Positions 13,801 through 31,849 of a DNA stretch of 60,411 nucleotides are shown one piece after another. The stretch is from NCBI RefSeq assembly GCF_001949145.1, contig NW_019091390.1, positions 1,004,237 to 1,064,647 of the forward strand, in the 5' to 3' direction. The position numbers were made by a program, and so were the translations under genes. Origin of the DNA: Acanthaster planci (lineage: Eukaryota > Echinodermata > Asteroidea > Valvatida > Acanthasteridae). The notes under the pieces were generated by a model that did not search any database, had not been told where the DNA came from, and worked only from the letters and a program-made list of their open reading frames with translations. The first letter of the stretch is position 1; each line of letters starts with the position of its first letter.

Positions 13801-16800
13801 AAACTGAACACATCGAAATAATATAATCATCTCCAAACATAGATTTATCATCAACCAAACCTGACCACAAAAATGTTCAGTGCATAAGCTTTGTTTACAT
13901 GTTACGACAGGAGGATTGCAGCAATGCAAGGGCACAGTATCGAAACCTTTGTTCATTCTTCATCAATACAAATATGTGTACACTGACTGCCCATTATGCA
14001 GTACATGTCCAATGTGAGGGGTCAAGGGTTGAACACACCTGTCAGTCAGCAGAACATGTGGCATGTGCCAAGGGTGTCCAATCTGGGCACAAGAACAAGG
14101 AACACTGTGGGGCAATTAGCATCAGACTTGTGCAAACACCTGCACACTTTGTGTTTTTCTTCTTGTTCTGCTTGGGTCCTACCCAGATTGGTCATTTGAA
14201 GGGCCTTGTTTCTGCCGCTGGATTTTTGTTCGCCGGTTGATTGACGGAAAGTCAATGGCGGCCTTCCTTTTTTAATAATGGCTTGTGCGGGTACTTTGAG
14301 TATCCGCCATCGAACACGAGGCTCACCGACAGCACATGAGGACTGAGCACTGACGCTGTCAAGAGTCTAGAATTTCTCAGGAAGCAAGAAGTGACGAGCG
14401 ATGAAACTGCTAGGGATTTCCTCCAGTTGTGAGCAAGGGAAAGAGTAACGTAAAGAGAGACCTTGGGGCTCGCATCATAATCACAATCACATACATTTTA
14501 TTTCCAAAGTTTTTGTTTACTTCTGTTTGTTCTGGGAGTAAGTTGAGCAGTGGAAATGCACCCCAAAATCCTGTTCTCACTAAAATATAAACAATTATCA
14601 AAACATCAAATCTGACAGTTTTGGAAATGCACACTTAGTCCAAGTTCGGAAAGTGAAAATAGGCAATTCGGAGCAAAGATCAGGGTTCATCCTGTTTACC
14701 TACATGTCAGAAGGGGTTTTATTATGGGCTAAACAGACAGACTTCCCCTCCAAAAAAGTTACGCACTTCCTCGCTGGTATGTCACGGGCGATTCCTTCCT
14801 GTGCACAAACACCACATCACGGCAGGCCAATCACTCCAGCCTCCAGTCGCACGATTGTTTTTTTTTACTAGGCAGAGCCAGCAATCAGCAATGAGAACCC
14901 CTCTGCACTGGGTGGGACATCAGGAGCTGTTAGATTGCTTTCCCATGCTTGTTGTTGACGTGACAATCTTTCTTTGCTGGTTTTTTTTTTTTTTTGCTTT
15001 GGCCTACGGCATCACTAGTCGCTTCAGCAGGGGGTGAGAAAAAGGGTACGGAAACAGTCGGGTGCGTAGTGGGGATGCCAGGCAGATCATGGTCAGATGA
15101 CCCTTGCCAAAGTGCAACCGGTGTTCGAAACTGGCTCACAGCACAGAGCTGTGCTACTTTGCCTTGTGAATTCAAAAACAGCGGAGGGTTTTGAGGGATG
15201 AGAGAGGGCTTTCTTGAAAATGTTTTCACTGGCACTTAATATACCAGTAAGATTACTAATCGAATGGATGTGACTGACGCTGAAGACCAAATTGCACAAT
15301 GTCAAGTACTGATGCTAAATTGTATGATGCCATTAAAGATTGGTTTAAAAAATTGACACATTAGAACAGCCATGTACATATACCTCCACCATCAACAAAA
15401 AGCAGTTTTCCAGGTCACTCCACTGACATGTGAAGGTTAATAAATCCTGGACTCTACTATGGTACATGTACCTCTATATAGAGTTGATATTGAGCAGAGT
15501 GAATACAGATGGAGTGATAGGAAGCAGTCATAAATCCCACCTGAAAGATTAGATTCACTGCAGGCTAGACTGGGACTGACCTGCCTGCCTGTTCCACAAT
15601 GTCCACTCAATCAAGGGTTCTGAGCAGGGGCAACTCGGGTGCACAGTTTTCAAGTGAGGCAGCTGCGATGAATTCAGGCATTTCCTTGAGATCCTGGCCA
15701 AACTGACCATTCCCTTCCAGTGCATGCTGGTGTTGAGGAAGGTGATTAATAGTCAAACTGTGCCTGGCTGCCCCAAGCCTGGTATTGAAGGTAACTACTA
15801 GTACATGTTCCTACTATCTCTAAATACATAGCACAGTTGACAATTTCCAACACGGGAAAAAAATAAATAAATAAAAAAGGAGCGTCACATAATCTGACAC
15901 CTCAGTGAATGTGTAACCATGTCAAGTTTTGATACAGATTCAAAACATGTGTTGCTAACTTGCAAAATGTATTTTGTCCCCCTCCCCTTATTTATAAAAC
16001 GTGCATGATTAATTAACCCCGACTACCTAGGATACAAGGCAACCATCCACATCCTTACAAATCTCATGGTAAACTGTGCACAATGCACATAAACACTTGA
16101 ACTCTGTTTATTTGTGGTACGGGTAATCCCACATAAAACACAGCCAGTACACCAGTGCAGTACTCGTCCTAACAGATCCCAACAAACTCTTTCGTTGGAA
16201 TTTGGCTGGTGTTAGGATCATTGGGGTCAAGTAAGAGTGGAAAAACATGTGGACTTCTCATAATAAAGTGCTTTTTAAAGAGCATGCAATGTACCAGTTT
16301 CCTTGATTTCTCTGATCTCCTTCATAACCACATGGCATGTTCCGTGCCTAATAAGTCACCCTGAGAAATTCACATGCATGATGGTGAAAATCTCAAGCAA
16401 TACACCAATCAGTGACTGTCTCCAAATTTGGCATGTTATCTGTAATGCTGATGCACCACTTGCCCCCAAGATGCGCCCCAAGTGAGCCGTATGATGGGCA
16501 TACCAGAATGTCTAATCTGTCATGTGATACAGCAAATAATGGCCTTGCTTCCCATCAGTTTGGCACACCAAGTCAAGAAATTTCGCTGAAACTGGACCCG
16601 CCGTGTGTACTCCTGTATGCATTACATGGCAGCCCGTGTAAACCACCCCTGGCAATGTTTTACGCTGCCAATTCCCCCCCCCCCAAAAAAAAAAAAATAG
16701 GCAAAGAAAGACAAGAATAGGGGGAGGGCAATGTGTGCATTGTTCAGCTGAGCTTTGTGAGCGTGTGACTTTTTAAGCCAATGAGTAAGTGCTGGTCGGT

Positions 16801-17910
16801 GGTGTCTTGGCAAGATTGAGATGAGATGTGTTGGGCAAGACTGCATCTGCTAGCTAAGGAACTGATTTCTCACAATCATTTAGCTACATGTATTTTCTTT
16901 GTTTGCATTTATTTCCTTTAGGTTTCTCTCGCTGCTTATTTTGTCAATAGCAAGTGGCACATCATCACTGCATGCTCAAATATGCATTCAAAGCTTACTT
17001 CATTATTCAAGCTTATATTCAATTTCAAAGCTTATTTCATTGGTATTGTCAAATTACTGGTCCTGGCATTGCATTCCAAACCTTTCATCCTGCTTAAATA
17101 TGGTAACTGCATATATTTGACGAACAAAAAACCCTTGCGATTGATGCATGTTTGATTAATTGCCGGCAAATAATGTACAATGTAATTAACCAGAGTCCCC
17201 CGCACCATGGACAACAAAACTAGCAGAGATTCAGGCATTTATTTCCCTTCTAGTAACCACATCCAAATGGGTTTTTTTTGTTGGGCTGGCTGTAATGCAC
17301 GCTCGCTGACACCATCACGGCCCGGCCTCTCCGCCCAGCAGGGTGAGATCAGGCCAAATCTTACACCTCGTGCAATTCTGCGGAGCTCGGGAAATGAGTG
17401 TTGAGTTTGGAGGGCATCGCAGACTGAGGAGGAAATGCCACACAAGCTTGGTGGCACGCTATAGTGCTGTGTACACCACAGGCATTATTGCCCTACAGCC
17501 TGGCATGTGTGAACTACGCACGCAACCCTAGAACAGGTCAGATCCACACACTGATCACTCTCCAGTTTGTTATCATTATGCGGTGGTAATGCCTGCATAC
17601 TGAAGGCAGGGCGAAAACCACACAATGCTCGTTCACCAGCACACACAAAAAGTCTACTCAACAGCAAAAGGGGCAGCACAACCTCACAGACTTACCACGG
17701 CAAACAAGCCATCATTATGAGGGAGGGTTGGTGTACAATGAACGAGTCCCTGAACAAGTAAAGAATTACTGTGGACTGTGAAATCCATGGGATTTTATTA
17801 TCATCTGAACAGCGCAATAGAAGATAGTCACTGGTAGATTTACATAATTATGTACATGGCATCCACGATGGCCATGGAAATCAGGAACAGAAGCGAATGT
17901 TCCTTTCTTT

Positions 17911-17927
17911 TCTCTCTCTCTCTCTCT
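17911..17927. repeat. Short (TC)n tract
   Basis: Seventeen bases of TC dinucleotides following a pyrimidine-rich stretch. It is a simple repeat only. Confidence 0.85.
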
Positions 17928-19612
17928 AAATCCGAGTGCCTATTTCAAAGTCAAACCAAAGTCTCACTGGAAAATGTACAGCACATGTGGGGCCTACATG
18001 TGCACTGTATGAGCTACAAGCAGATGGAACACTAGAGGGGCCTTAATCATTTCACCAAACTTAAATGCCGTCTAGTAAACTAAATCAACTGCACCTCTTC
18101 AGCTTTGAACATGAATTTCATAGAATCTCTGTTCTCAAGTCAAATGAAAACAATACTTCAATAGGTTAAAACATTGAAACTGTATCAAAAATAACGGTAC
18201 ATACCCGTTCAAATTTTGTCATTTCTCCTGTAATAAACAGTCAATCACGACTGAGCAACACAACTTTTAGCCCTCTTTTTTTTCTTTCCAATTCAAAAAC
18301 TACTGTCTGGAAACTTCATCGATAGGATATGAGCTTGTAGACGTGTTCTGTTTCTAATTATCTTAGTGAATGCACTGCTGATTCAAGTTGGCCATGATTG
18401 TCCCACGACAAATTAAAGTCGCCCATGATGCCCCCTCCCCCCTTTGGGATTCCAGAGAAGTCTAAAATAACGTTCAAACTGAGGGTTTTCTATGTATGTA
18501 TCAATCATTAAGACGGATCATGATTGAGCCCAACATCCGGTATGACTGACACACAGTCAATGCATGGGCCATGGATTACGATAAGCGTTTCAGTTCTAAC
18601 CTACAAACTAAAACTAGAGAACAAACTGAGGCCAGTACTACAGCTGTTAGGATACTGAACTGCTTTAACGAGAAAATCGGTAACCGGACTGGGGCACACA
18701 AATTTCAGGGAAGTGAGACCATTTCCTGTCCACATTTCAACCTGGCCGGAGTGATAAACAAAAGCCAACTTGTATCATGCCCACTGGCCAGTAACAGGAA
18801 GTCAGCAGGACAGGGCTTTCCTAGGGGAAAAAATGCCCATGAACTGCCCCGTTTTTTACACTATATGGCGAACAGCTTGACAAACTAATCTTAGTCCACT
18901 TGCATGATAATGTACCCATGATTGGGCTCTGCCAGAAATATTCTAACAGAAAAAAAAGGTTTGGGGGCAACAAGGAGCCGGTAGTGATATTAACAGATGT
19001 GGTATGGCGACAGTGGAGCTGTATACTCGAGTGAAAAATAAACAGTTCAGCCCGCGGGTATAACCCAGCATAATGGAAACAAATAGCAAAGGCTGTACAC
19101 TCCGGTAAAAATATAATGTAGGGCTGCTTCACCGCAGCAGCGCCGGGCCGACAGAGCGAATCGATGCCGCACAATACACCGGTCAGATATGCGGCTGGCT
19201 GGTCACGCGGCGTAGAAAAATTTACACGACGCCATTACGCTCTCTGTTTCCTCTTCACGCCTCCCAGATCCTTCCTAATAAAATGTGTTTTATACCTCAA
19301 CGGCATCACGAATAAGACTAGCTGTACGTCTACTAGCGGTCAGGTTAAAAACAAGATTGGGCGCGGCGGCAAAGGCCAACTCACAGGCAAAGCCGTACAG
19401 CGGTGTTAGTTTACGGCCGCGGCTGACAAAATGAAAAGATGGGGGATCGCTCGTTGAATCGCCCGTACCGCACCGCGTTCACGGCGCGCTATGCCAGCCA
19501 TGGTACAGTGTACACAGTGCTTGTGTACACATGCGTGTCGGTCAATGGGAATCGATACGGTTGTAAAAAAAACACATGAAAATCCCTCATTTTAAAACAA
19601 TGTGCACGATCA

Positions 19613-20095
<483 letters not shown>

Positions 20096-23000
20096 CAAAC
20101 GCCGCCGCTGCGGTTTTTCCTTAGATGTCACCGCGGTCGTGTGCACACCTCACACTTTCTGTTGACAATTGGACGTTTTGTGAAGGGTATCTTTGTGGGA
20201 TCGGGGCTACGCAAAAGACCCAAAGTCGCGACAATCGGCAAATTATTGAAGGAGTAACTTTGGTTCCTTGTTAGTTCGTGATCTTTTCAATATCGACCGC
20301 CCAGCAGGCACGCAGAGTCTAGTGGATGTGTGGCTTTATCATGAGTGACTGTTTATTGCTGCTGGTAGGATGAGGGCGGATATGAATGCTCTTGCTCGCG
20401 GTTTGGCAAAGGGTTTTAAGTCTTGGACAAAGCGGAAAGATCTCGGCATTGCTCATCCAGGATAAAAAGTAATAGGGGGTTCGATTAGAATGTGAGAACA
20501 CGTATGGGTGGTTTGGCAGCGGTGCATGAGGAATGAACCGTATACAGCTGCGAGCGCAGCTTCTGGGACTCGTCATCGAATTCTATTCGGCGCAATTATA
20601 CGGCTGCTTCAGTCGGTGCATGAACAGTACGGCCAAAAGAACTCGCGTCATATTGTCGCTCAGTTTTATTTGTTTGTAGATGGCTGTAGAATATAGTCTG
20701 CGTGCAACCCTTTAGGGCATCTCGAACTCTCTCGGATAAAAAGAACAGGGAAAATAAAATGCAAGGTCCCAAGTGTGTAGATGTCAGCAGTGTGCGTCGA
20801 GGCAAACCCCGTAGTGCCCCTTCTTCCACTGTTCGCCAGGCTGAGCATGTCCATGCTTTCTTGGTTTGTGGTGTTAATGTTTACCGTGAGCGATGTTTTT
20901 GATATTGTTAATGAACTAATCACCAATTGCTTTCAAACTGCAATCATCAGAACTTTTGTTTCTTTTCTATTCAAGTTCTACTTGAACACAAAATGTTCAA
21001 CGGATACACTATTTCATAATATCGGGTGTTTACTATTTACCTTTTATTTACTACTATTAGTTTAATTAAACACTGTCTGCCGCAAGGTCATTCGAAGTTA
21101 AAGTATTAGTTGGATCTTGACATATGATCAATCCCAATCTATCTTAGAATTTCCTGACCCAGCCTGCATTCATCCGAAATTTAGGCAACATTAATGGGAT
21201 GTTGTTCGAGCCGATCCCTTATTTTCTCCTGTCAACCACAATACGCACGCCCTCAAGAGTGAAATGATAACAGCATACCAGCATCGGTTAGGAGGATGTG
21301 GGAGGGATGGGAATTCTTTTGTGTGTCGATTTACAATGTACTGTACAACAAGCGCTCCTATTATATACAGCCGACATGTATAATGTCGGTAAAAGGCCAG
21401 ACGAGTGTCTGAAAACAGGTCCAAATTTGGAGCCACGGAGATAAATGCCTAAAGCTGGAAAAATATCGAGCTCAAATTTCAGAGGAAATGCATTAAATAC
21501 ATTAATTAGATACTCGGGGTCGTAAGTGCAGAAAGCTATATAGATCTTATTTAATTTTTTTCTGTATCCGTATCTACATGTATGCGTAATATCCGAAATA
21601 AAAGAGCGGCAGTCCAATTTGCATACCAAAGAGATAAGATGAATTATTTTATCGACGTCAGATTTCATGGACCAATGACTCGCGATTTTGTCATGCCCAC
21701 GGACTTGTTTGATTAAGAGGGCGCCGCCAAGGCGACTACCCCGCAGGGTGGGATATAGGCACTTATGCGCCGCGGTAAAATAATGCCGGGTCACTTAGCC
21801 AAGCAGAACTGCGGGAGAGGTCTTTTTATTTGCATGCCGTCGCTGGACTGTTAATAAATCGATGCATTATTTGACATAGAATTTGATTATTAAAATCTTC
21901 ATGATTGACCGATGGCGGGTGACCAATTACATTGAAGTCTTTGTTCGGACACTTGGCTGGCTCTATTTTACGCGATGTTTCTTGTCTATGTGCGTGTTTT
22001 CCCCTCTCTGCCTTTTCCGATTTATTTTCTTTTCCCTTTCTCTCTCTTTTTTAACAATTGATCACAGAAATTCCCTTAGAAACTACTACTTTCGTGCCTG
22101 AACATTACGCTGAGCTTTGTTTAAGCACAGACCAGGATACGCTTAAAGTTTGCTGTGCTTTGCATGATACCCCTAATACGAAATACAACTTTAAGCTATA
22201 TAGTATTTATAAAGTATGTGGAGCTAGATTCTGCATTTTATTTTGAGCTTCTACCTATTCGATAGGGAAACAATGGCACATAATTGCATCCTCTGACATT
22301 CATGACCAAGGTCTTGGGCATAATACTGGTAAATTATTTTCAGTCTAACATGTTTTGAGATGACCTATTCACGCTGTCGATGGAGTTTGGGGAATTGAAA
22401 CAACGCACCCAAAGAAGCAGGAAGTCGAGCCCCCAAATAAAAAAATGTCTATTTATTACTGTCTTGAAGGATTACAATAGAAATATGTAAGGTCGTACAC
22501 TGACATCAACGCTGTCCAGTTTCACTCCCGTTTCGGAACGTTCCCTCTTGATGACTTTTAGTCCTCATGAGCTTGTTAAACCCCACTTTCTTTCTCATTC
22601 AATTTCGCCAAAAATGTCACGAAATAACAGTCCTGCTCCCTCCAACCCCTTGAGACACATACAAGTAGGTTTACATAAACTAGTGCGAGGAATTCCGTGT
22701 CTGTAGTTGTTAAACTATCAACAAGAAGCTGTCGATTTGTGCCAAATACAGAAATGCTTCAGGACATTGTTCTATAGCTATTTGCCCTGACGGTTAAAAA
22801 GGAAATTGCCGGTCTCTTAGAAATGTCAAATAAAGAGGAATTTGGGGACACAAGTTCTGAAATAAACCAAGAAGATTGTTAGTGATTCTAATGACTCAAA
22901 AACTCTCCAGAAAAAAGGCCTTACAAAATTCTGCAAGACACTGATACCTCTGTCCCTATTGTTTTCTTTTGGGACCTACTCTTCTGTTCTGACGTACTGT

Positions 23001-23500
23001 GATATAGCTTTTGGCACACATTCTGCAGTTCAGGGGGGTTGCCCTATAATCTGCAAGTCCAAAATGTAGCTTCTTTAAAACATTTCTCTCTGCAGCTTCT
23101 GTCATAAATGGCCCTGTCTCATTAGATTAAAATACTAAATTGGCCTATTCCGTGTCGGCCTCTAGTTGAGAACCCTGCATTCAAGGTGAAAGGTGGACAC
23201 AAAACAGGGTACCTGCATGTCTTCTCTTTCCCCTTTTGGGATGGATTTAAAATTTGTATGTTAATGATTGATGAAAGGGGCTATAGTCTTCAACTCTCTC
23301 CCTTTTCTACTATTCGCAACACCCCCCCACCTTTCTAAAGTTGTCGGCTCAATGCATGAATTATAGGTGATTTACCAATCCTAACTCGCAGAAGTAGGGC
23401 ACTTCAACACTGATGACTGTGAACACAATCGGCAAGCTGCACAAATCACAGTGTATGCTACACACTGAATGAAATTCACAACAAAGTACACGTACTGTCA
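20096..23500. other. Intergenic DNA between the ZSWIM-like promoter and the POLR2E 3' end
   Basis: No exon is recognised on either strand. The left end (to about 20.7 kb) is CpG-richer and probably belongs to the ZSWIM promoter domain. The remainder is A+T-rich with pyrimidine runs near 22.0 kb. The longest frame here (21288-21794, minus, 168 codons) has no recognisable similarity and a composition like its surroundings, so I do not call it. Confidence 0.6.
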
Positions 23501-23508
23501 AAATGGCA

Positions 23509-23514
23509 TTTATT
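23509..23514 (-). terminator. Candidate poly(A) signal of POLR2E
   Basis: AATAAA on the minus strand lies about 620 bases past the POLR2E stop codon, followed by GT-rich DNA toward lower coordinates. It would define a 3' UTR of roughly 0.63 kb. This is the most canonical signal in the interval, but no transcript supports it. Confidence 0.5.
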
Positions 23515-24131
23515 TACAAATGATTTGCCCTTCAGAAAACTCGTAAGCAATGGATAAATTCAGAGTGTATCCAGGTAAAGTTATCAACTTGCCAAATCTG
23601 ATGCGAATGCTTCTCAGAGTGGGGAAAACAAAAAAAACATGAAAAACCCTGCAGAACATTAAATACTGGGTTGTATTTTGAGATCCATCATGCGACAAGT
23701 AGAAGAACGAAAAATGGCAATCTTAGACAGTTTCAAATTTGTGGAAGGGCTTCTCGTTTAATGAGGGACTCTTGTTCTGACAGTTGCACAAAGAGACTCT
23801 GAATACTTCGAGAAGACAAAGAACTGAAGTCACCAAAGATATAACTTGATCATGATTCACTGAAAGACTTCATCAGATAACCATGGAAGTTAGGGGCAGA
23901 GAGGAGTGAAGCTTCCTAACTGTGGGCTTGATGGCAACAAAGACAAATGCTCTCTTTGCTCCGGATAACCATCTTCCTCCAATTCAGACAAAAGTCACCC
24001 ATGCGAACGTCCTGTCGTGCGACCTGTCTACTGTGGGTAGGGGCAACTCTTCTCTAGTTCTTGACGTGGCCGGTTTGCACAGAGTAGCAGGTGCCGGTAA
24101 GATGACCAAGACTTTGCTAGTGTCTCGGATC

Positions 24132-29872
<5,741 letters not shown>

Positions 29873-30001
29873 GTTGGTACGTGAGTATATCTGTGAATTT
29901 TAAAACTAGTAAAAGCATGAAAGGTTCAGATCTGAGACTTGCACAACCAGTACGGGCCTGTGGCACATACGCGACAGGCACGTTCAGTTCACGTTTAGCA
30001 T

Positions 30002-30241
30002 GGCCCTTTTCCAATACTCGACTTGGGCTCCGTCTGAGGCTTCGTTCCCAAAACCAATCCCCGATTGTGGGCCTGAAGCGTTTAAATTCAATTTGATTAC
30101 TGTAATTTCTGACTCTCTTGCATCTTATTTGATGTTTTGTGGCACTATTAACCTAATTACTGCGCCTACATCTTCAATGTTAGCTAGTTAAAAACAGTTG
30201 AAGCCTGAGACGGAGCCAAAGCTGAGTATTGGAAAACGGCC
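30002..30241. mobile_element. TIR element (MITE-like), about 240 bp
   Basis: The left arm (30002-30044) begins GGCCCTTTTCCAATACTC and contains GGCTCCGTCTGAGGCTTC. The right arm (30199-30241) is its inverse, ...GAGTATTGGAAAACGGCC. About 37 of 43 positions pair. TAGC flanks both sides at 29996-29999 and 30242-30244 onward (partly overlapping the end), a possible short target duplication. The interior is A+T-rich with no ORF. It sits some 130 bp upstream of the POLR2E ATG, so it may lie in that gene's promoter or 5' UTR. Confidence 0.7.
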
Positions 30242-31799
30242 TAGCCTCATCCACTGCGTTATATATAGTGCACTAGTATCTCAACGATCTTAACGTACTT
30301 AACACAAAATAAAGCAACAGCACCAGACTTTCATTTTTCCCGAGATGGTCTACAAATAAAATTGTCTCCCGCCCCAGAATGTCATCCTGTTAAGTTTGAC
30401 ATGATTTTATAAATAATTTTACGCTTTTCAAATAAACTTCTAAAAAATTATCAACCAGATTTTTAAAATGCAATGATATGAATGGTCTCAAACTTATTTC
30501 ATCTTGGACCAAAGAAGACAAGGGCAATATTCTTTCAAATTGTCTTGCCGGATATAATAACGCGATAAACATCAATCGAGGGCGCTAAACAGAGTTACCA
30601 ATCAACAGTTGACCGAATAAGTTTGTAATAAAAGTAGAGTCGTAGTACTACTAGTAGTAGTACAGTATAAGGAAACGTTGAAGGAAGTCGGAGTACTTTT
30701 TGAGTGTGAGTTGGTTAAAAAATAAGAAAGAGAAATGATACAATTGCCATACAACTTTGAAGTAGTAAATGTCAAAGTGCATTGCTGTATGACTGTACTG
30801 TTTTCGATTGATTATGATGGTTTTGATACTAGAGTTCATTCATGACACTTGTGCCCGGCCTTGCCTAGTCTTTGGCCCCCGATGATTGTTAGGGTAGTAC
30901 TAGGCCTCTAATTATATTTATGACACCAAACTTAACCAAGACTAAGGCCAGTAAAAACTTTGATTTGGTTGACGACCCCCCTTGTTGGACCATGGAATAA
31001 GACTTTTGTCTAACAAAGCTGTCAAATATAAAGTAAAACTGGGCCCAGCATTTTGGCTAAAGCAGCGTCCTTCAAAATTATTTTCACTTTGCCTTAGAGA
31101 AAGATTGTGCTAGGGGTAGTCTTGGCACCTCAGGCCCTGCAACTGTTTTTAAATTGATAGTTTAGGTCACAGTCAGTGGACCTAGCCAGCAAACGGTTTG
31201 TAGCAGTTTTTGCAGGTGCATTTTACATGTATGATGTAACTCAAGTCTCACTCAAGTCACAGCCATCACCATCATGAAATGGTACTTGAACTTGTTAGCA
31301 CTTTAGGACTTCTCTTCAGACTTTTTTTTTGCTTGCTCATTCGGATAGCATTCCAACTTTCCTCAGCGTTGCAAGCAGTCATTTTTGTTATTGGTACCAG
31401 AGTTTGTTGAACTAAATCCTGCACTAAAATGAAAGAAAGCACCACTTTTGCCCCCTTGTTTTGCACTTCAAGATGCTTGAAAGTGAATATGGTCCTAAGA
31501 GTAAAGAATGCAGATTGAATGTTCACATCAGACTGAGAATTTGCATCCAGCAAGTATATTTCAAACGTAAAAACAATTTACCATCCGTCTGATCAGATTA
31601 ATTACAAGTACAGGTGATGTGGTATCCCGTTTTTGAGGAGGGTGACCTTTGACACACTATGTTGGTGTTGTAAAGAAAGAAAGACAAGGATGTGGAAAAA
31701 TAATAAATGTTTTCATTTGCTTTCTCAGATGATTCAACAATGCAAGATGAATGCAATGAAATGCAGTTAATGGCACTTCAGCTACGCATCAGTCCATTT

Positions 31800-31849
31800 T
31801 GTTGTCGTCGTCGCCATTTTTAAGAGTATATTTTTAGTACCTGAGCATC
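31800..31849 (+). promoter_or_regulatory. TTC39 core promoter/5' leader candidate (YY1-type site)
   Basis: GTCGTCGTCGCCATTTTTAAG ends about 28 bases before the start codon; the GCCATTTTT core (31813-31821) is a YY1-type site in reverse orientation. A TATA-like TATATTTTTAG follows at 31828. Many housekeeping genes have a YY1 site near the start of transcription, so the 5' leader may be short. The exact start site is not visible. Confidence 0.4.

Larger units (their letters stand above)
29873..31849. other. Intergenic region between divergent POLR2E and TTC39 start codons
   Basis: The two ATGs are about 2.0 kb apart on opposite strands, so this interval should contain both promoters and 5' UTRs. 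A TIR element occupies 30002-30241, close to the POLR2E start. No clear TATA box is seen for POLR2E. No exon of a third gene is recognised. Whether the promoters share elements cannot be decided from sequence. Confidence 0.65.

Noticed and set aside
16674-16698. C-run followed by A-run, considered as a retroposon tail.
   Set aside because: There is no retrogene or SINE body next to it and no target duplication; adjacent homopolymers are enough.
21288-21794. Minus-strand ORF of 168 codons, the longest open frame in the window.
   Set aside because: No recognisable domain, composition equal to the flanks, and no initiation or polyadenylation context. Length alone is compatible with chance in 60 kb.
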